Shown in pieces: positions 11,179 to 23,382 of a DNA stretch of 64,000 bases. The position numbers and the translations under genes were made by a program. The number at the start of each line of letters is the position of its first letter. Within the stretch, counting starts at the first letter, position 1. This stretch comes from Rhynchosporium graminicola (taxonomy: Eukaryota; Ascomycota; Leotiomycetes; Helotiales; Ploettnerulaceae): NCBI GenBank assembly GCA_900074885.1, contig FJUW01000013.1, forward strand, positions 787,580 through 851,579. Direction: 5' to 3'. The notes under the pieces were generated by a model. The model made no database searches and was not told where the DNA came from. It saw only the letters and a list, made by a program, of their open reading frames with translations.

Positions 11179-12087
11179 GGGGTGGTAGATTTTAACAGAA
11201 AGTGTATAGATCTAGGAGGTTTGGATTGAAGGACTTGGAATGTGGCGTTGCGCATACTGGATTAGATCTGGATTTGATGGGATGGAAGTGGAGATTTTCG
11301 GCGTTGGGTGCGGGTATACCACTTCCGTTTAGCCCTTTTATTCATTCATGTTCTTTGCCAGCCATTGCTAGCAGTATTCTAGTTTTGCTAGAGGGGAGCA
11401 AGGGAGGGGTGATGGATGAGATAGATAGCAGATGATATAGCAGGACGAGACAATGCAAGCAAGATAGGATAAGATATCACTGTACCACTCACTATAGTGC
11501 CACACAGCATTTTGAAGAAAGGACGAATGAATCTATGCGAATATCATGTTTTGGATTGGAGACTCACTCATCTCCTAGGTCAGTGCAGAGAGAAGGTTTG
11601 GATCCTAAAGGAAAGAGAGGTCCTCGCTTGATTTGTGAGTATGTAGTATGTAGTATGTAGAATGTAGTAAATAATAAACGATATAAGAAAAATGAGGTAG
11701 GCAGGTGCCCATGTTGTCGACGCAAATGTGATTGAATACCCTGTTACATCTCGCGCACTTGACTAGTGATAATATACAAATATTTTCACGGCTGATCTCT
11801 CAAGACGTGCCATGATCCACATGGCCACCTCTTCTGTATTCCAGTACTGTTGTTCCCGATTTCATGACAGCACCTCTCTTCTAGTTTCCAGACCAATAAT
11901 TTAAATGGTTCTTCCGGGTATCATGTTTTCGATCTTCCCCAAATTTCTGATATGCCCACCACCGCGTCATTCTTGCCTTCCCCTTACGCCGACCTGAGAT
12001 CCCTTTTTTCGGTATGAATTCCCTTCCGTAAATCAGAACTTCATGATTTTCTTTCGTGACTTTTTCCTTTTGACTTTTAGTGCCCTC
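11179..12087. other. Convergent intergenic region
   Basis: Lies between the 3' ends of the patatin and OXR1 genes. It contains a short ATGTAGT-type repeat at 11641-11669 and otherwise no recognisable gene. Confidence 0.5.
11641..11669. repeat. ATGTAGT tandem repeat
   Basis: Four units of a 7-bp motif, one with an A change. Confidence 0.75.
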
Positions 12088-13318
12088 TCACGAATTCCCG
12101 ATACTCCAAAGCTCTACCCCCAAAATACCAAACTTCTCCCCTTCCTCACTCAACGGCTCATTCCCAAACGTCAAAGAATGACTGCTGATTCCCTTCTCAA
12201 ATGTGTCGTCGAGCCAAAGTCCGTAATGTCCATCTCCACCGCCAACACTCAAGAACCCTGTTTCGCATAACATCATATAGTCGTTGATTCCCGAATATGG
12301 GAAGGCTTTAAAGCGGATGCGTTCGGGTGTTGACACGCCGGAGGGGAAATGTGGATTGGAGGGTGAGAGGAGAGAGTATGTTGAATGGGCGGGAGAGGAC
12401 GGGTTGCGGTTTTGATTTTGAGAAGGAAACGTTGGAGAGAGGAGATTTGGAGGTGGTGATTGTGCAGAGCCAACTGTTGTGCTGCGAACGGCATGAGTGG
12501 TGTCTGCTGATGGTGGAGGAGGAAGATTCGTCGGCATTGAGTTAGCACTTAGTATCGAGGCGCGCCAGAGGAAACATTCGCCTGTGCCGAAGTAATGCGG
12601 TGCTGGATGTGGTGCTTCAGTGAGATAGGCGCCGAAGAGCTGTAGCGTTCAAATCGGTTAGCATGAGCCTTTTCAAGTACTGGTCCCCGAATTATCTGGC
12701 AAGCAATAGCTTTGTCCTTCAGAGGAGTTGTCCTAATAGACAAGGGGGATTGATTCATACCCCGCCCTCCCTATCCTTAACTACCAACACGAACCCATTC
12801 CGTAACCCTCGTAATTCGTCGCATTTCTTGTAAAGCGTTCCAAGACTAACCCCGTCTTCCTCAAGGCTGTATACCAGATTCCACTCCTCGCATAACTGTA
12901 ACCTTGGTGGAACAAGTAATCGGATCTCTTCCGCTAACGCTCTGCTCAGCATTTTCGCGGATTCGGGCGTACTTGAATCGTAGCCTTGGAGATTGACTGG
13001 GTAAAGAGGGGGCGGTTGGAAGGGAGAGGCTGTTCGATAGGGAGTCGTGTATACGCTGTCCATGCTGTTTATAGAGTGGGAATATGTTGTGCCGTACGTA
13101 GGAGAGTGTATTTGAGATGCATTCTGTTTCGAAGGCTCTGTCGAAAACCGACGTAGGAGACCCGTCACGGCGTGAGATACTGTAGAAGGCATAGAAGGCA
13201 TAGAGGGCATAGAGGGCATTGCCCAAGAACCAGAAGCTGATAAGGAGGGAGGTCTGGATGATGTATTTTCCTTGTAGTTCCGTTCCATCTTCGCGATAGA
13301 ATTGGAAGTTCTATTCAT
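12088..13318 (-). CDS. OXR1: TLDc-domain protein, OXR1-like oxidation resistance protein
   Basis: Two exons on the minus strand, 13318..12761 and 12639..12088, give 369 aa. The 121-nt intron runs gtatga...ctacag, and the ORF is open through the join. The C-terminal two-thirds is a TLDc domain: an LVYSLEEDG-S-TLY start near residue 150, a GFVLVVKD strand, then after the intron LFGAYLTE, FGTGECFLW, a GINDYMMLCE strand, the hallmark GGGDGHYGLWLD and a terminal GVELW. TLDc proteins such as yeast Oxr1 regulate the V-ATPase and protect against oxidative stress; some locate to mitochondria. The domain is split by a Ser/Pro-rich insert of about 70 residues between FLW and the FKAFPYSG strand. A run of M-P-S triplets near residue 34 comes from a 9-bp DNA repeat. 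The role is inferred from the domain. Confidence 0.88.
13171..13221. repeat. In-frame 9-bp tandem repeat in the OXR1 gene
   Basis: Four copies of a GGCATAGAG/A unit encode consecutive Met-Pro-Ser triplets. Copy number could vary without shifting the frame. Confidence 0.75.
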
Positions 13319-13800
13319 TCGCTTGTGAGGGTAAGATTAAGTGTAAGGAAAGGCGTTCTTTTATGTTATTTGAGTATGTCCTGAGTGTGATGATGAAGTT
13401 GGAATGTTGCGCCAGTAGCATGTTTCCGCCTTGTGCCAAGCGGTTAAACTATAAGTAAGCCGGCATGATTGGCTGACGATAGTGGCATGTGAAACAGGGG
13501 AGACGAGGCTACCACTGTCACGGCAATTAATTTTCCTATTAGAGCTTGATTCCAATCTATTTAACTAAATGGAAGATTCTGGCCATGAGGCACAATTCTT
13601 TGAGGGAGCTTAAGATCTATCTAGCTCTATCTGTTTCTATAATTATTCAAGGGATCGATCCAGTCGATGCTTTTTAGAATCATCTGCCCCATACTCCAAT
13701 ACAAATTGCTTGCTCTGAACTTATCATTCCAAACTGATTCCTCAAACGACGTATCCAATTTGTGCCGCACAACAGACCAAAAAGTACTCAGGTATCATCC
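13319..13800. other. Intergenic, no gene seen
   Basis: OXR1 promoter plus the 3' flank of the ornithine aminotransferase gene. No recognisable ORF. Confidence 0.5.
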
Positions 13801-15324
13801 TTAATCATCTAGACCGATGTGAACGCCCTTTTCCGAAGCCGGAATAACTTCATCCTCCTTCTCTCCCCCTAAATTTGGCAATTCCCTGATTGAGTCACCA
13901 ATAATAAGCAGAGATTGCTTGATCTGTTCCTCGCTGATGACCAGAGGTGGCGCAAAACGAATGATGTTCTCGTGTGTAGGTTTTGCCTGTGAGAGATTAG
14001 TTTTGTTTCCTGCAAAATCGTCCGTGAGCCTACCAATAGTCCCTTGCTCTTCATAAGCATGCACAGATCCCAGGCAGAATGGCCACCAGTCTTCGATTCG
14101 TCGATGACAATTGCATTCAATAGACCCTTTCCTCGTACAGTTTGAATCATAGGAGACTTGAAGTCCTCAAGTCCTTGACGAAGAATCTTGCCGAGCGCTT
14201 CAGCACGGGCAGTCAAGTTCTCCTCCTCCATAATCTCAAGAGCACGAATGGATACAGCACATCCCAAAGGATTACCTCCATATGTGGAACCATGAGTACC
14301 AGGCTCAACAACAAGCATGATCTCCTTGGAGCCGAGAACACATGATACGGGATACATTCCACCAGAAATGGCTTTGCCGAGTGTAACCATGTCAGGTTTG
14401 ATGTTTGACCACTGAGAGCACAACATGCGCCCTGTACGACCAATACCTGTTTGAATTTCGTCACAGATCAAAAGAACGTTGTGCTTCTTGCAAAGCTCGT
14501 GAACTTTGGTCAGATAATCGTCTGCTGGAACCACAACACCAGCTTCACCCTGAATTGGCTCAACAATGAAAGCAGCGGTTTCCTTTCCATGTGCTTCCAG
14601 TACCGCTCTAATGTCCTCAACATTGTCATACCTAATTGCCTTGTTAGTGACGGGACACGTTGCGCCGATTCCTGGGACGTATGGGCCGTAGTTATCGCGG
14701 GATTCTGGATCGGTAGACAGAGTGATGGCAGTCATCTGTAATTCGGTTAGCAGGGACCGAGTATACACGATGCGACAGTCTTACTGTTCGCCCATGAAAG
14801 TTCTCTGCAGCACCGAAGACCAAAGCCTTCCCTTGTGGAACGCCCTTGACCTTGTATGCCCACTTTCTGGCGATCTTGATGGCAGTCTCTACTGCTTCTG
14901 CGCCAGTGTTCATAGGTAGAACCATATCGTATCCAAAGACATCCTTAACTTTCTCAGCCCACTTCGGGAAGACATCGTTGTGGAACGCCCGGGAGGACAA
15001 GGTCAAACGTCCTGCTTGTTCGCACAAAGCCTTGACTAGTTCCGGGTGACAATGCCCTTGGTTGACCGCACTGTATGCCGAGAGGAAGTCAATATATTGC
15101 TTTCCCTCAGGATCCCAGACATTGCAACCCTCTGCGCGCGCGAAGACTATAGGTAGAGGATGGTAATTGTGTGCTGCGTATTTGTGTTCTGCTTCAATTG
15201 CCCCTGCGCTTGAAGTGGAATGGTATTGCGAGTCTGCGAGGGCTGAAACAGGTTGGAAAGTAGAAGCAGTGGGCTTGAGGGTACTGCCATTGGTGTCAAT
15301 GATTCCGTCTGCGTGAGGTGCCAT
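13801..15324 (-). CDS. Ornithine aminotransferase
   Basis: Three exons, 15324..14785, 14735..14034 and 13986..13801 (introns 49 and 47 nt), encode 475 aa, slightly longer than the usual ~440. The class III PLP aminotransferase fold is complete: [11 protein letters not shown], a FHGRT block at the first exon end, EPIQGEAGV, the [13 protein letters not shown] block and the Schiff-base lysine K301 in TLGKAISGG, then the [10 protein letters not shown] turn. It converts L-ornithine and 2-oxoglutarate to glutamate-5-semialdehyde and glutamate in arginine catabolism to proline (yeast CAR2). No strong mitochondrial presequence is visible, which fits the cytosolic fungal form. It is divergent from the ZIP gene, about 600 bp apart. 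Confidence 0.96.
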
Positions 15325-15929
15325 GTTTGCTGGTTGTATGGGGAATTGGTAGAGTGGTAAAGTTGATATTTTTGTCCCGGAGGAAGTAGTCCATACATAT
15401 AGGTATATATAGTAGGATGTTTCTGTGTGTCAAGACAGAAGACGAGGGGGTGGAGGGGCGGCGCGGGGAGAGACCTGGAAACCCCAAAATAAAAGTGGAA
15501 GCCAGTCCAGCCAGCCTGGGATCTAGGCCAACAGATCGCAGTACATTACCACGCGACTCCAACATTGTCACTGGGGCGCGGGAAGTAACCCGAATAGGAT
15601 GGACTTAGGGCAGAAAGTGTGATGAGGATCAGGATTGCTGATGCCAAAGGAAGGATTGACAAATAGATTGCCTTTATGACTGGATACTGTAGTAGTCATG
15701 AAGACGGTTTGGCGGTGCTTCCAGGTTCAGGTTCTTTGAAGAAGACTCGTGAGTTCCGCGAGTCGAAGACAAAGAACGATCCTCGCTTAGCGTCGGCTGG
15801 ATAATTCTAAAGAAAGTCGTATTCATACAACCACCTGCAAGCAAACAAGCACTCTATTGTACCTCAACCTCGGCACTGCAACATGATACTGCGGTCCCGG
15901 TGTTTCCTTGTAAACGAACGATAGGAAAT
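15325..15929. promoter_or_regulatory. Divergent promoter region, OAT / ZIP
   Basis: About 600 bp separates the two start codons. I looked for the Zap1-type ACCTTNAAGGT and Gcn4-type TGASTCA sites and saw neither. Confidence 0.45.
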
Positions 15930-17395
15930 ATGATCAATGACGATGGAACAGTAGCAGGTCAGACAAGCCTTATCCCTATCCCAATGAACCCCCTGCCGTG
16001 CCTGATTCTGACGTATGTATATCTTCAGTTCCCTCCTGGTCTAGCATATCATCAGAATTCCTACGAGCAGAGTTAGCACGACGAGATGAGGATCCACCCA
16101 AGCCACAATGCGGATCTGGGGTCAAGGGAACTTACAATACATCGGCGCATGTGTTTGCGCTGATGTTGATTTTGACCCTGAGCACATTAGGTTTGTGCTC
16201 CTCAGGCGACTGATGCCTAGGGGTTGTGCTGACTGAATGGACAGCATGCGGATTTCCTCTAGTATCTCGTCGGGCATCCAAGGAGAGCACGGGGCCGAAT
16301 AGATTTATCTTCATATCACAACATTTTGGAACTGGTGTGCTCATTGCTACCGCATTTGTACATCTGCTTCCGACCGCATTCATCTCACTCACTGATCCGT
16401 GTCTACCGGCATTCTTCAATGAGGGCTACAATGCATTAGCAGGACTAGTTGCCATGTTCTCTGCATTGATAGTTGTGGGATTGGAAATGTTCTTAACGAT
16501 CAGGGGCGCTGGGCATTCACATTCGCATGGAGGTTCTTGGGATGCGGTTTCAGTAGGGGAGGACGGTCATAGCCATTCAAAGATCAGTGGATCCAAGGGA
16601 GCACCAAAAGCCAAAGCGAACGGACGATTAGGAAAGCTGGGATTGAATCATAGGCCAAGGGACATTGCACTGGAAGATTTGGATGCATCTGAAGGACTTG
16701 TGGCAGGTGTTTCTCCGCTGCCGGTCTCGACACCATTACCTGCGAATCAGCCCACTAAGTACCATGACGGAGATGACGATGACAACGACTCCGATCTAGA
16801 TCTTGACGAGCTAGATCCCACAGCAGAGGCATTCTCGCGTTCTCAAACAGAGATAGAGGCACCACATCCAGGAGGTCAATCCACGCTAACCGCCGAAGAT
16901 CAAAAGAAAAGACAGATCCTCCAATGCCTCATGCTCGAAGCCGGAATCCTCTTCCATAGCATATTCATCGGCATGGCAGTCTCAGTAGCCACAGGCCCAC
17001 CATTCGTGGTATTCCTAGTCGCAATCGCTTTCCATCAATCATTCGAAGGAGTAGCTCTAGGATCTCGAATCGCAGCTATAGACTTTCCCAAACATTCACC
17101 CAGACCATGGCTTATGGTTCTCGCATATGGAACTACTACACCTATAGGACAGGCCATCGGACTTGTGGTACATAATCTGTATGATCCCCATAGTGCGGCT
17201 GGATTGCTGATGGTTGGGTTCATGAATGCGATTTCGAGTGGGTTGTTGTTGTTTGCCGGCCTGGTGCAGTTGCTCGCCGAGGATTTCCTGAGTGATAAGA
17301 GTTATGGGATCCTGAAGGGGAGGAGGAGGTGGGAGGCTTTTAGTGCTGTTATTGCTGGTGCTACTTTGATGGCACTGGTGGGAGCTTGGGCATAA
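15930..17395 (+). CDS. ZIP-family zinc transporter
   Basis: Exons 15930..15957, 16029..16190 and 16245..17395 give 446 aa. The main exon has no in-frame ATG upstream. A 28-nt first exon starting at 15930, joined over a 71-nt intron with a CTGAC branch site, restores phase, so this start is inferred. ZIP features: helix 1 in a SAHVFALMLILTLST block, helix 2 in SQHFGTGVLIATAFVHLLPT with a metal-binding His, and a long cytosolic loop with HSHSHGG, a second H-S-H and an acidic D-rich tract. Further on are the helix with EAGILFHSIFIGMAV and the helix with HQSFEGVALG. The last four helices are all present. It imports Zn2+, probably across the plasma membrane or from vacuole or ER stores. Family call firm, subfamily open. 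Confidence 0.92.
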
Positions 17396-17707
17396 GCTCG
17401 TTTGTACGAAAGAACTGAAATGGGTAACGAGCTAAGCCGGTGCAATTCTCTGTTCATGATAGGGGCGTCTGGACATTTGGGTAGATCGTAGAAGTAGACT
17501 TTTGTCTACTTGTATATACATAGTAATGTAGAAGTGTATCAAGGTTTTCCTTACCGAGCTAAAAGAACCAAACTCTGTAGTTCGTAGTGAGGCGTCTGGC
17601 TACTCCCCCACAAAGAAATTTCTGTGATATACCCACAGATACCATGCAAATCCTCGAACGCATTAATTTTTGATTTCGACCCCCAGTGAAAACGTACACA
17701 GTTCACC
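17396..17707. terminator. Convergent 3' region, ZIP and SER1
   Basis: About 310 bp between the two stop codons must hold both 3' UTRs. AT-rich stretches occur, but no precise polyadenylation site can be set. Confidence 0.4.
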
Positions 17708-19162
17708 CTACCTGGGACCACTCGCGAAATTTTCAATGAACTTCGCCAGCTTCTCTGCTCCCTCGGCAGATATAGAGTTGTAGTTGCTAGCACGGATACC
17801 CCCCACGCTTCTATGTCCCTTCAGCCCCGTAAGACCTTGTTCCGTAGCAGCTTTCAAGAACGTTTTCTCGGAATCCTCGACACCGCTTGTGAGCTAAGCG
17901 AATATCAGTACCTATCTATTGGACATGACGATAGCGAAGAAAAGGAGACGATTGAGATTGGAAGTGGAAGTGGAAGTACGTACATGTGTTACTCTGAAAC
18001 ATATATTCATTCTTGATCGCGCACTTTGGCTTGGGACTATTTGGTACGACTCGCCGAATTTCTCTAGAGCTGTGTAGATAGCTTCGGCTTTTGCGTTTGC
18101 GAGCTTTTCTTGGTCGTCGACTTTGTTGGGGAAGTTGGCTAGGGAGTTTTTGAGGACTTGGCCGGCGATATATACACTACCGGATGTAATTAGTATAGAG
18201 TTCTTGTACTTTTGTTTCATAAAAGGAGGTATCACTCACTCGAATATGCTCAAGGTATTGTACAAACTGTTATTCTTCGCAATCGTCGCGTAGTCTAGGA
18301 TGATCGGACCGATAGGCAGGCCGAGTTTTCGGAGGAGCGTTGGAGGAGGAGTAGCGATTGCTGGAGGGAGGAGATTCTTCTTGATGATAACGACTGTGAT
18401 GCCTGTGCTTCCTAGATTCTTCTGTGCGCCAAAGAAGATGACGGAGAAATTCTTGATCGGTATCCTCCTCGACAGAATATTCGAGGACATATCCGCCACG
18501 ACAATGGGACCTTCCTCATTGCTATTTTGCTCTAAAACCTTGGGAAACCCAGGAAATTCTACACCATCCACCGTTTCGTTATCGCAGTAGTATACCATAG
18601 CAGGATTCTTGGAGAGTTTCCACGTCGATTCCTCGGGTATCTTGCCGAACTTCCCATCGTTGACTTTCCGCGCATCAGCAGCCACATTGACGTATTCTTC
18701 TCCAATCAATCTCGCGGCCTCCTGACTAGCCTTCAAAGACCATGATCCCGTAACCAGATAATCAATCTTGAGCTCTTCCTGCACAGCTTTCTCCAATTCC
18801 TTCAAGATAACATCTTCGGGAATGTTCTTTCCCTCTTTGATCCCCAAGTCATTCAGGATCTTCTGTTTCCTCCTCTCGATCCATATCCCAACCAAGTTGT
18901 ATACTGTCGCGGAGAACTGCCCGCTGCCACCACCTTGCATGAATAGGATCTCATAGTCATCTGGAATGTCGAGGAAGGAGGCAAGGTCGGCTTTCGCTTC
19001 GTTGAGGATTGTGGTGGCTGTTTCTGAGCGATGTGAGATCTCTGCTAGACCCAGACCTGTGTTGTTGAAATTGACGAGTGCCTCTGCGGCTTTTGCCAGG
19101 ACGTTTGTTGGAAGGAGAGCTGGACCAGCTCCGAAGTATGTTATGTCTTCTCGAGAAGGCAT
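17708..19162 (-). CDS. SER1: Phosphoserine aminotransferase
   Basis: Exons 19162..18240, 18176..17984 and 17893..17708 encode 433 aa. The introns are 63 and 90 nt, and phases 2/1 and 0/0 are satisfied. Class V PLP aminotransferase: a FGAGPALLP start, a FMQGGGSGQF phosphate-binding loop, the PLP lysine K248 in FGAQKNLGSTG, a RMNICFR strand, then GLKGHRSVGGIRAS near the C-terminus. It makes O-phosphoserine from 3-phosphohydroxypyruvate and glutamate, step two of serine synthesis. The enzyme of step one (SER3) is about 16 kb away in this window. The end of exon 2 (gtacgt donor versus an earlier gtaaca) is the least certain join. Two TGASTCA sites lie 130-160 bp upstream, fitting Gcn4/Cpc1 control. 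Confidence 0.94.
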
Positions 19163-19293
19163 TTTGCTGGATTTCCTTCTCCCTGTCTGCTATTCCGCTC
19201 TTGTTAAGATAGGATTGTGCCGTATTCGACGATCGAGGCTCGAAATTCAAGAATCTAATTAATTCTTCTGTTATTTATAAGTAAATCTCGTTG

Positions 19294-19322
19294 TGACTCA
19301 ATAAGTAATTCGTTGTGAGTCA
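19294..19322. promoter_or_regulatory. Paired Gcn4/Cpc1-type TGASTCA sites
   Basis: TGACTCA (19294-19300) and TGAGTCA (19316-19322) lie in two copies of a ~22-bp direct repeat, 130-160 bp upstream of the SER1 start codon. Gcn4/CpcA bZIP factors bind this heptamer in amino-acid genes. Binding here is inferred. Confidence 0.65.
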
Positions 19323-19388
19323 ATAAGTACATCGACCATCATGATAAAATAGCGGAGTGATTTCGGCAACCCGTAATCGGAGTGCGAA

Positions 19389-20520
19389 GTCATCTCACCG
19401 CTGGTATCTTTGGTTAAACTTCAATTCTGCCTCCCGGTAGGAATGACGGCTTGGCTTCCGCTGCAATGCCCGTTCCCAGTGCTTCGGTTTCTACCCCGCC
19501 AACGAAATTCAAATCGTTCGGTTACGTACCGTACCTACTTTATTCGAGCTCCGCATAACACCAAATGATTAAGACGCTGAAATTGATCCATTGTGATGCT
19601 ATTTCATCGAAGAGTCAACCTAATCCGCTTTGCAAAATTCTAGCACTTTCAAGTAAGCAGCGACACAATTAGATCCCGAATACAAGACTGCCAATGACCC
19701 TTGTAGAACCAAAAGTAACGACTCTAAAGACGTAGCATTATGACTGTTCTTATATCAAGAACATCACTTCATGGATACTGCTTAGAATCTCGATGCTTCA
19801 CAGTGAACAAAAACTTCGTTCTGAACTGCCAGAGTTTCTAGTTGCATCGACATTAGGCACATTCATGCCTGGCAAAGAGAAAAGTGGTAATCGTAATTTC
19901 AAATCGCAAAGCGATATTCAGGTCATGGATACGGGTGAACGCAACACAAGAAATATCTAAGTAATCCCGACTTAAATATTCAATTTTACTGTCGAATTAG
20001 ACAAACTTGGCAGTCATATTCTGATAAGTTGAGAATATAAGTATCCCACGATGTTGACCGTAGTGATGTATCAAATTCATATAACTAGTTTACTAACATA
20101 AAATTCCTTAGACGACGAGTACTCAGGTTGACGACAAAATCTAAAGTGCTTGCTTTACCGGGGGAAACTGGCAATCCTCGACAATCGGGGTCCAGATGTC
20201 AGAACATACGAAGTAGTACCGTTAGTCTAGCGCCAACGGCAACTGTTTATGGGTCTTTTATACCCTGTAAAAACTTATCTATCATCGTTACTTGCTATCG
20301 TCGATATCGGTCAACTGTTCTCTGTAGATTTCAGTCTGTCATTTTACTTAATGTGCATGTAATACTGAGTTTTTCTACATAGAACTCTATCTATCATGTT
20401 ACTTTATAACAGTCAGTCATGTCACCGCCATAGCTTCTGTCAAAACCTTAATTCTGCCTCCCGCAGCTTGGGTTACGCTTAAGCTCCAGGCAGCGTGCTT
20501 TCGCCATCTACCCCGCCATC
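19389..20520. repeat. Diverged ~110-bp direct repeat pair
   Basis: Segments 19389-19503 and 20416-20520 share blocks such as GTCATSTCACCGC, AATTCTGCCTCCCG and CTACCCCGCCA in the same order and orientation. They are about 1.03 kb apart, with substitutions and small indels between the shared blocks. Confidence 0.7.
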
Positions 20521-20693
20521 AACTTCTAGAATCCTGCCGTTTTAGAATCGCGCATACTAATGCACGAATGCTCAAGAGATCGGGTTTCATCTGTTGCGAT
20601 ACAGAAAGATCGACACAGCTCACAAAATTCATACCTGCGATATCCTAAATCTTTCGGGCAAACAAACACCAGCTACTAACACCCTGCTACAAG

Positions 20694-21912
20694 ATGGCTA
20701 GCAATCCATTAAGTACTGAGAGTATTCTCAAGAACATGGCTGATGCCATACCCACACATGCGAAAGGTGACTCTGGATCCGACGTCAGTAGCTCTCTCGA
20801 TGCCATATCACTGTTCGTGCACGCATGTATGACTGCTGTTGAGTTCAGACTACTTGGATTTGGCGAAGGACAAAAGAATGGTAGGCTTCTCTTGTTTGGT
20901 ATGCAAACACTCATAACTAACCCCACCATAGAGTCGGAACTTCAGAAGATCACCCCACGCCTGACAGATAAATGGAATGCCTCTATTTCTTCACATTCAT
21001 TCCTATACGCCCATTCTCAGTCATCGATGGAATATGTTATTAAGGTGGATCGCCTAGGAGGGAAAGCAGAGATCAGGGGAATAGGATTAGGAGATGAAAG
21101 GATCAGTAGATTCGAAATTACAGCAAAAGATTATATCTCCAATTCGGCGCTTCCTTTACGGATCACTCTTACAGAAAATGGAGATGAGGATAGATCGGAT
21201 TTGGAAGCCAAACTAAAAGACGTTTTCATATCACCACATCGAATTCAAGGTCAGTGACTCCTAGTCTCTTTTCAGCTTCGTTTCCAACTGACAGTGTTTA
21301 GATCTTGCGGCTGAGTTCAAGACCACCATAATCCAGAAGCTAATTCCAAATCTCCACAAAGAAGGCTATGAAGAATCAGCAGCTGCAATAGATGCCCGCG
21401 ACGAAAGAGAAGAAGGCCATGCTCGTCGCCAATATCGTCAAGACCTCCTTCGAGATCCAGGTCTGCCAGAACCAGCTCGACCATACCCTTTCCACGACCC
21501 TCTTGCAGCACCGAGACGTCCTCCGATCCCAGCAGGCGATTTTCCACCCCCTGGCTTTGACGACGAGCTTGATTTGAATAGGCCACTCCGAGGCATGGCT
21601 CCGCAGTTCCCGGGGGCAGGATCACCGTTTGGTGGTATCGGTCATAACGATCTCAACCCTCCTGGTCTTGGACCACATGATCCTCTCAGAGGAAGCTTTG
21701 TAGGAGATGGACCGGGTGGATTTGGAAGTGGTATGCATCCTACTTTCGATGATCCGTTGTTTGGTGGCCAGGGACAAGGTCGAGGTGGGAATGGTAGAGC
21801 TCCGCCTGGTGCGAGATACGATCCGATGGGACCTGGCGATGGACCACAGAGAGGTGGTGGAGGAAGACCTCCTAATCCGTTTGGAGGCTTTGGCAACAAC
21901 GACTTTCTGTAA
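20694..21912 (+). CDS. PI31-like proteasome regulator
   Basis: Exons 20694..20880, 20932..21249 and 21302..21912 encode 371 aa. The first intron is 51 nt and reads through in frame, but its gtaggc...catag borders and CTAAC branch site mark it clearly. The N-terminal half matches the PI31/FP domain: a DAISLFVHACM helix, a GFRL-like EFRLLGFGE strand, a KWNASISSHSFLYAHSQSS strand and an IKVDRLGGKAEI hairpin. The C-terminal 150 residues are Gly/Pro-rich with repeated FGG and GRGG patches and a DLDPPGLG-like block (DLNPPGLG), as in PI31 C-terminal tails that contact the 20S proteasome. Family members (yeast Fub1, mammalian PSMF1) modulate or inhibit the core particle and aid assembly or transport. 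Cytosol/nucleus expected. Confidence 0.85.
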
Positions 21913-22184
21913 TTGCGCAGATACACTGAAAATAAAGTACTTGTACTACTTTGCGGATGGGATGGCGTTTGAAGCAGGCGTTCAAATTGATAAGCAGGTA
22001 TCCTCCTCTCTTGGAATCAGGAAGCGCCTTTGGTTTATCACCCAATCCCTTCTCTACCTTTTGAAACACAGTTTCTACTTGATATTAAGTCCCTCTTCCC
22101 TTATAATAGAGCTTGTCAGAAGTCTTCCATGTAACAATACACCTATTGACCAAGTTCAGTGGATGTGAACTCAGTCATTCATTT

Positions 22185-23073
22185 TTACTCTTCTTCCTCT
22201 TCCTCATCTCCACTCTCCGCATCCTGCCTCATCACCGCCCTCTCAATCAATCCCAACGTAACTCTCGATGGCAAACCCACAACATTATCCCAACTCCCCT
22301 CAATCCTATCCACAAGCAGGGCTCCCATACCCTGAATCCCATATCCCCCAGCCTTATCAACCCCCTCTCTCGTCTTGACATACGCCTCAATCAACCCATC
22401 ACTAACCTCCTCCGCAAAAAACACCTTCGTCTCCTCCACGCTCGTCTCAAGATTGTATCCCGGATGCTTACAATCCTCTCTCGGTGCCAGAACCGCGACT
22501 GCCGTATACACCTTGTGTATCTTCTGATCCCGTAACAGCTTCAGCATACTCATATGCTCTTTCTCAGACCGGGGCTTCTCGAGGATCCGTCCGGTGGATG
22601 TTACTATTATGGTGTCTGCTGCTATGACGAGCGAAGGGTCGGGGATCGAGGCGATGGTGTTGGTTACGGCGGTGGAGTATACGTCGAGACATTTCTGGAC
22701 GGCGGTTTGGAGCACGTATTCGAAGGGGGGGAGGTCTTTGGAGAGGTTCTCGGGCTTGGTGGAGGGGAGGATCTCGAGGTTTGTGAGGCCGATCTGTTTC
22801 CAGTCAGCATTGTGTACCAATTCAATTGTATGAAATCAGTGCAGGACATACGGTAGCGAGTATCTGTTTCCGCCTCGGACTCGCAGATGCTAGGATCAAT
22901 CTCTTACCAGGCTGTCGTAGTTCGTTCAGTACGGGAATGTCAAGTGGGAATGGGCCGCGCGGGAGCGGTTTGCCATTTGCTGGTCTGCTGGGGAGAGCCC
23001 CATGTTCTGCGGCTGCTGTATCGTAGGTTGATGGCTTCTCGCTGAGTGGTAATTGAATTTTGCCTTCTGACAT
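22185..23073 (-). CDS. Maf-like nucleoside triphosphate pyrophosphatase
   Basis: Exons 23073..22852 and 22793..22185 (58-nt intron) encode 276 aa. After a ~55-residue leader the Maf signature starts: RLILASASPRRKQIL at 58-72. Exon 2 holds VIAADTIIV with the catalytic Asp, an EKP motif and the GGYGIQGMGALLVDRIEGSWDNVVGLP block typical of the family. Maf/ASMTL-type enzymes hydrolyse non-canonical or pyrimidine NTPs to NMP and pyrophosphate, cleaning the nucleotide pool. The C-terminus ends in a Glu run encoded by a CTT/CTC-rich DNA tract. A 14-bp palindrome (ACATTTTAAAATGT) overlaps the start codon at 23070-23083. Tail-to-tail with the PI31-like gene. Confidence 0.93.
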
Positions 23074-23382
23074 TTTAAAATGTTTGATTTAGGTCGATGG
23101 TGCTGTAGCGGGGAGGTTTGGCCAAGTTTACTACGTAGCTCAGAGTATGGAATCTCTAGGTGGGGTCCGAAAATAGAGCATCCAAATATGGAGATGGAAA
23201 CACTTTCTACTTGGGAGAAAAGCGAATATGTAATGTGATAACGAGAACTTGGGATATGTCATGGTATACATAGATCTGAGATTCGAGTAGTGCTATCTGC
23301 ATTTCCTGAAGTCCCCAAAGATTTTCCTTCCTGCCTGGTGCCATGAAGCTTGATATCAAGCCATGAACGTGCTGTATAGAAC
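23074..23382. other. Short intergenic region
   Basis: About 310 bp: Maf promoter plus the 3' UTR of the next minus-strand gene. Nothing else recognised. Confidence 0.4.

Larger units (their letters stand above)
19163..20693. other. Divergent intergenic region, SER1 / PI31
   Basis: 1.5 kb with the SER1 promoter at the left and the PI31-like promoter at the right. It contains a diverged ~110-bp direct duplication (19389-19503 and 20416-20520) and otherwise AT-rich DNA without a recognisable gene. Confidence 0.6.

Noticed and set aside
12327..12545. Plus-strand ORF opposite OXR1 exon 2
   Set aside because: Shadow of the Ser/Pro-rich insert of the OXR1 gene.
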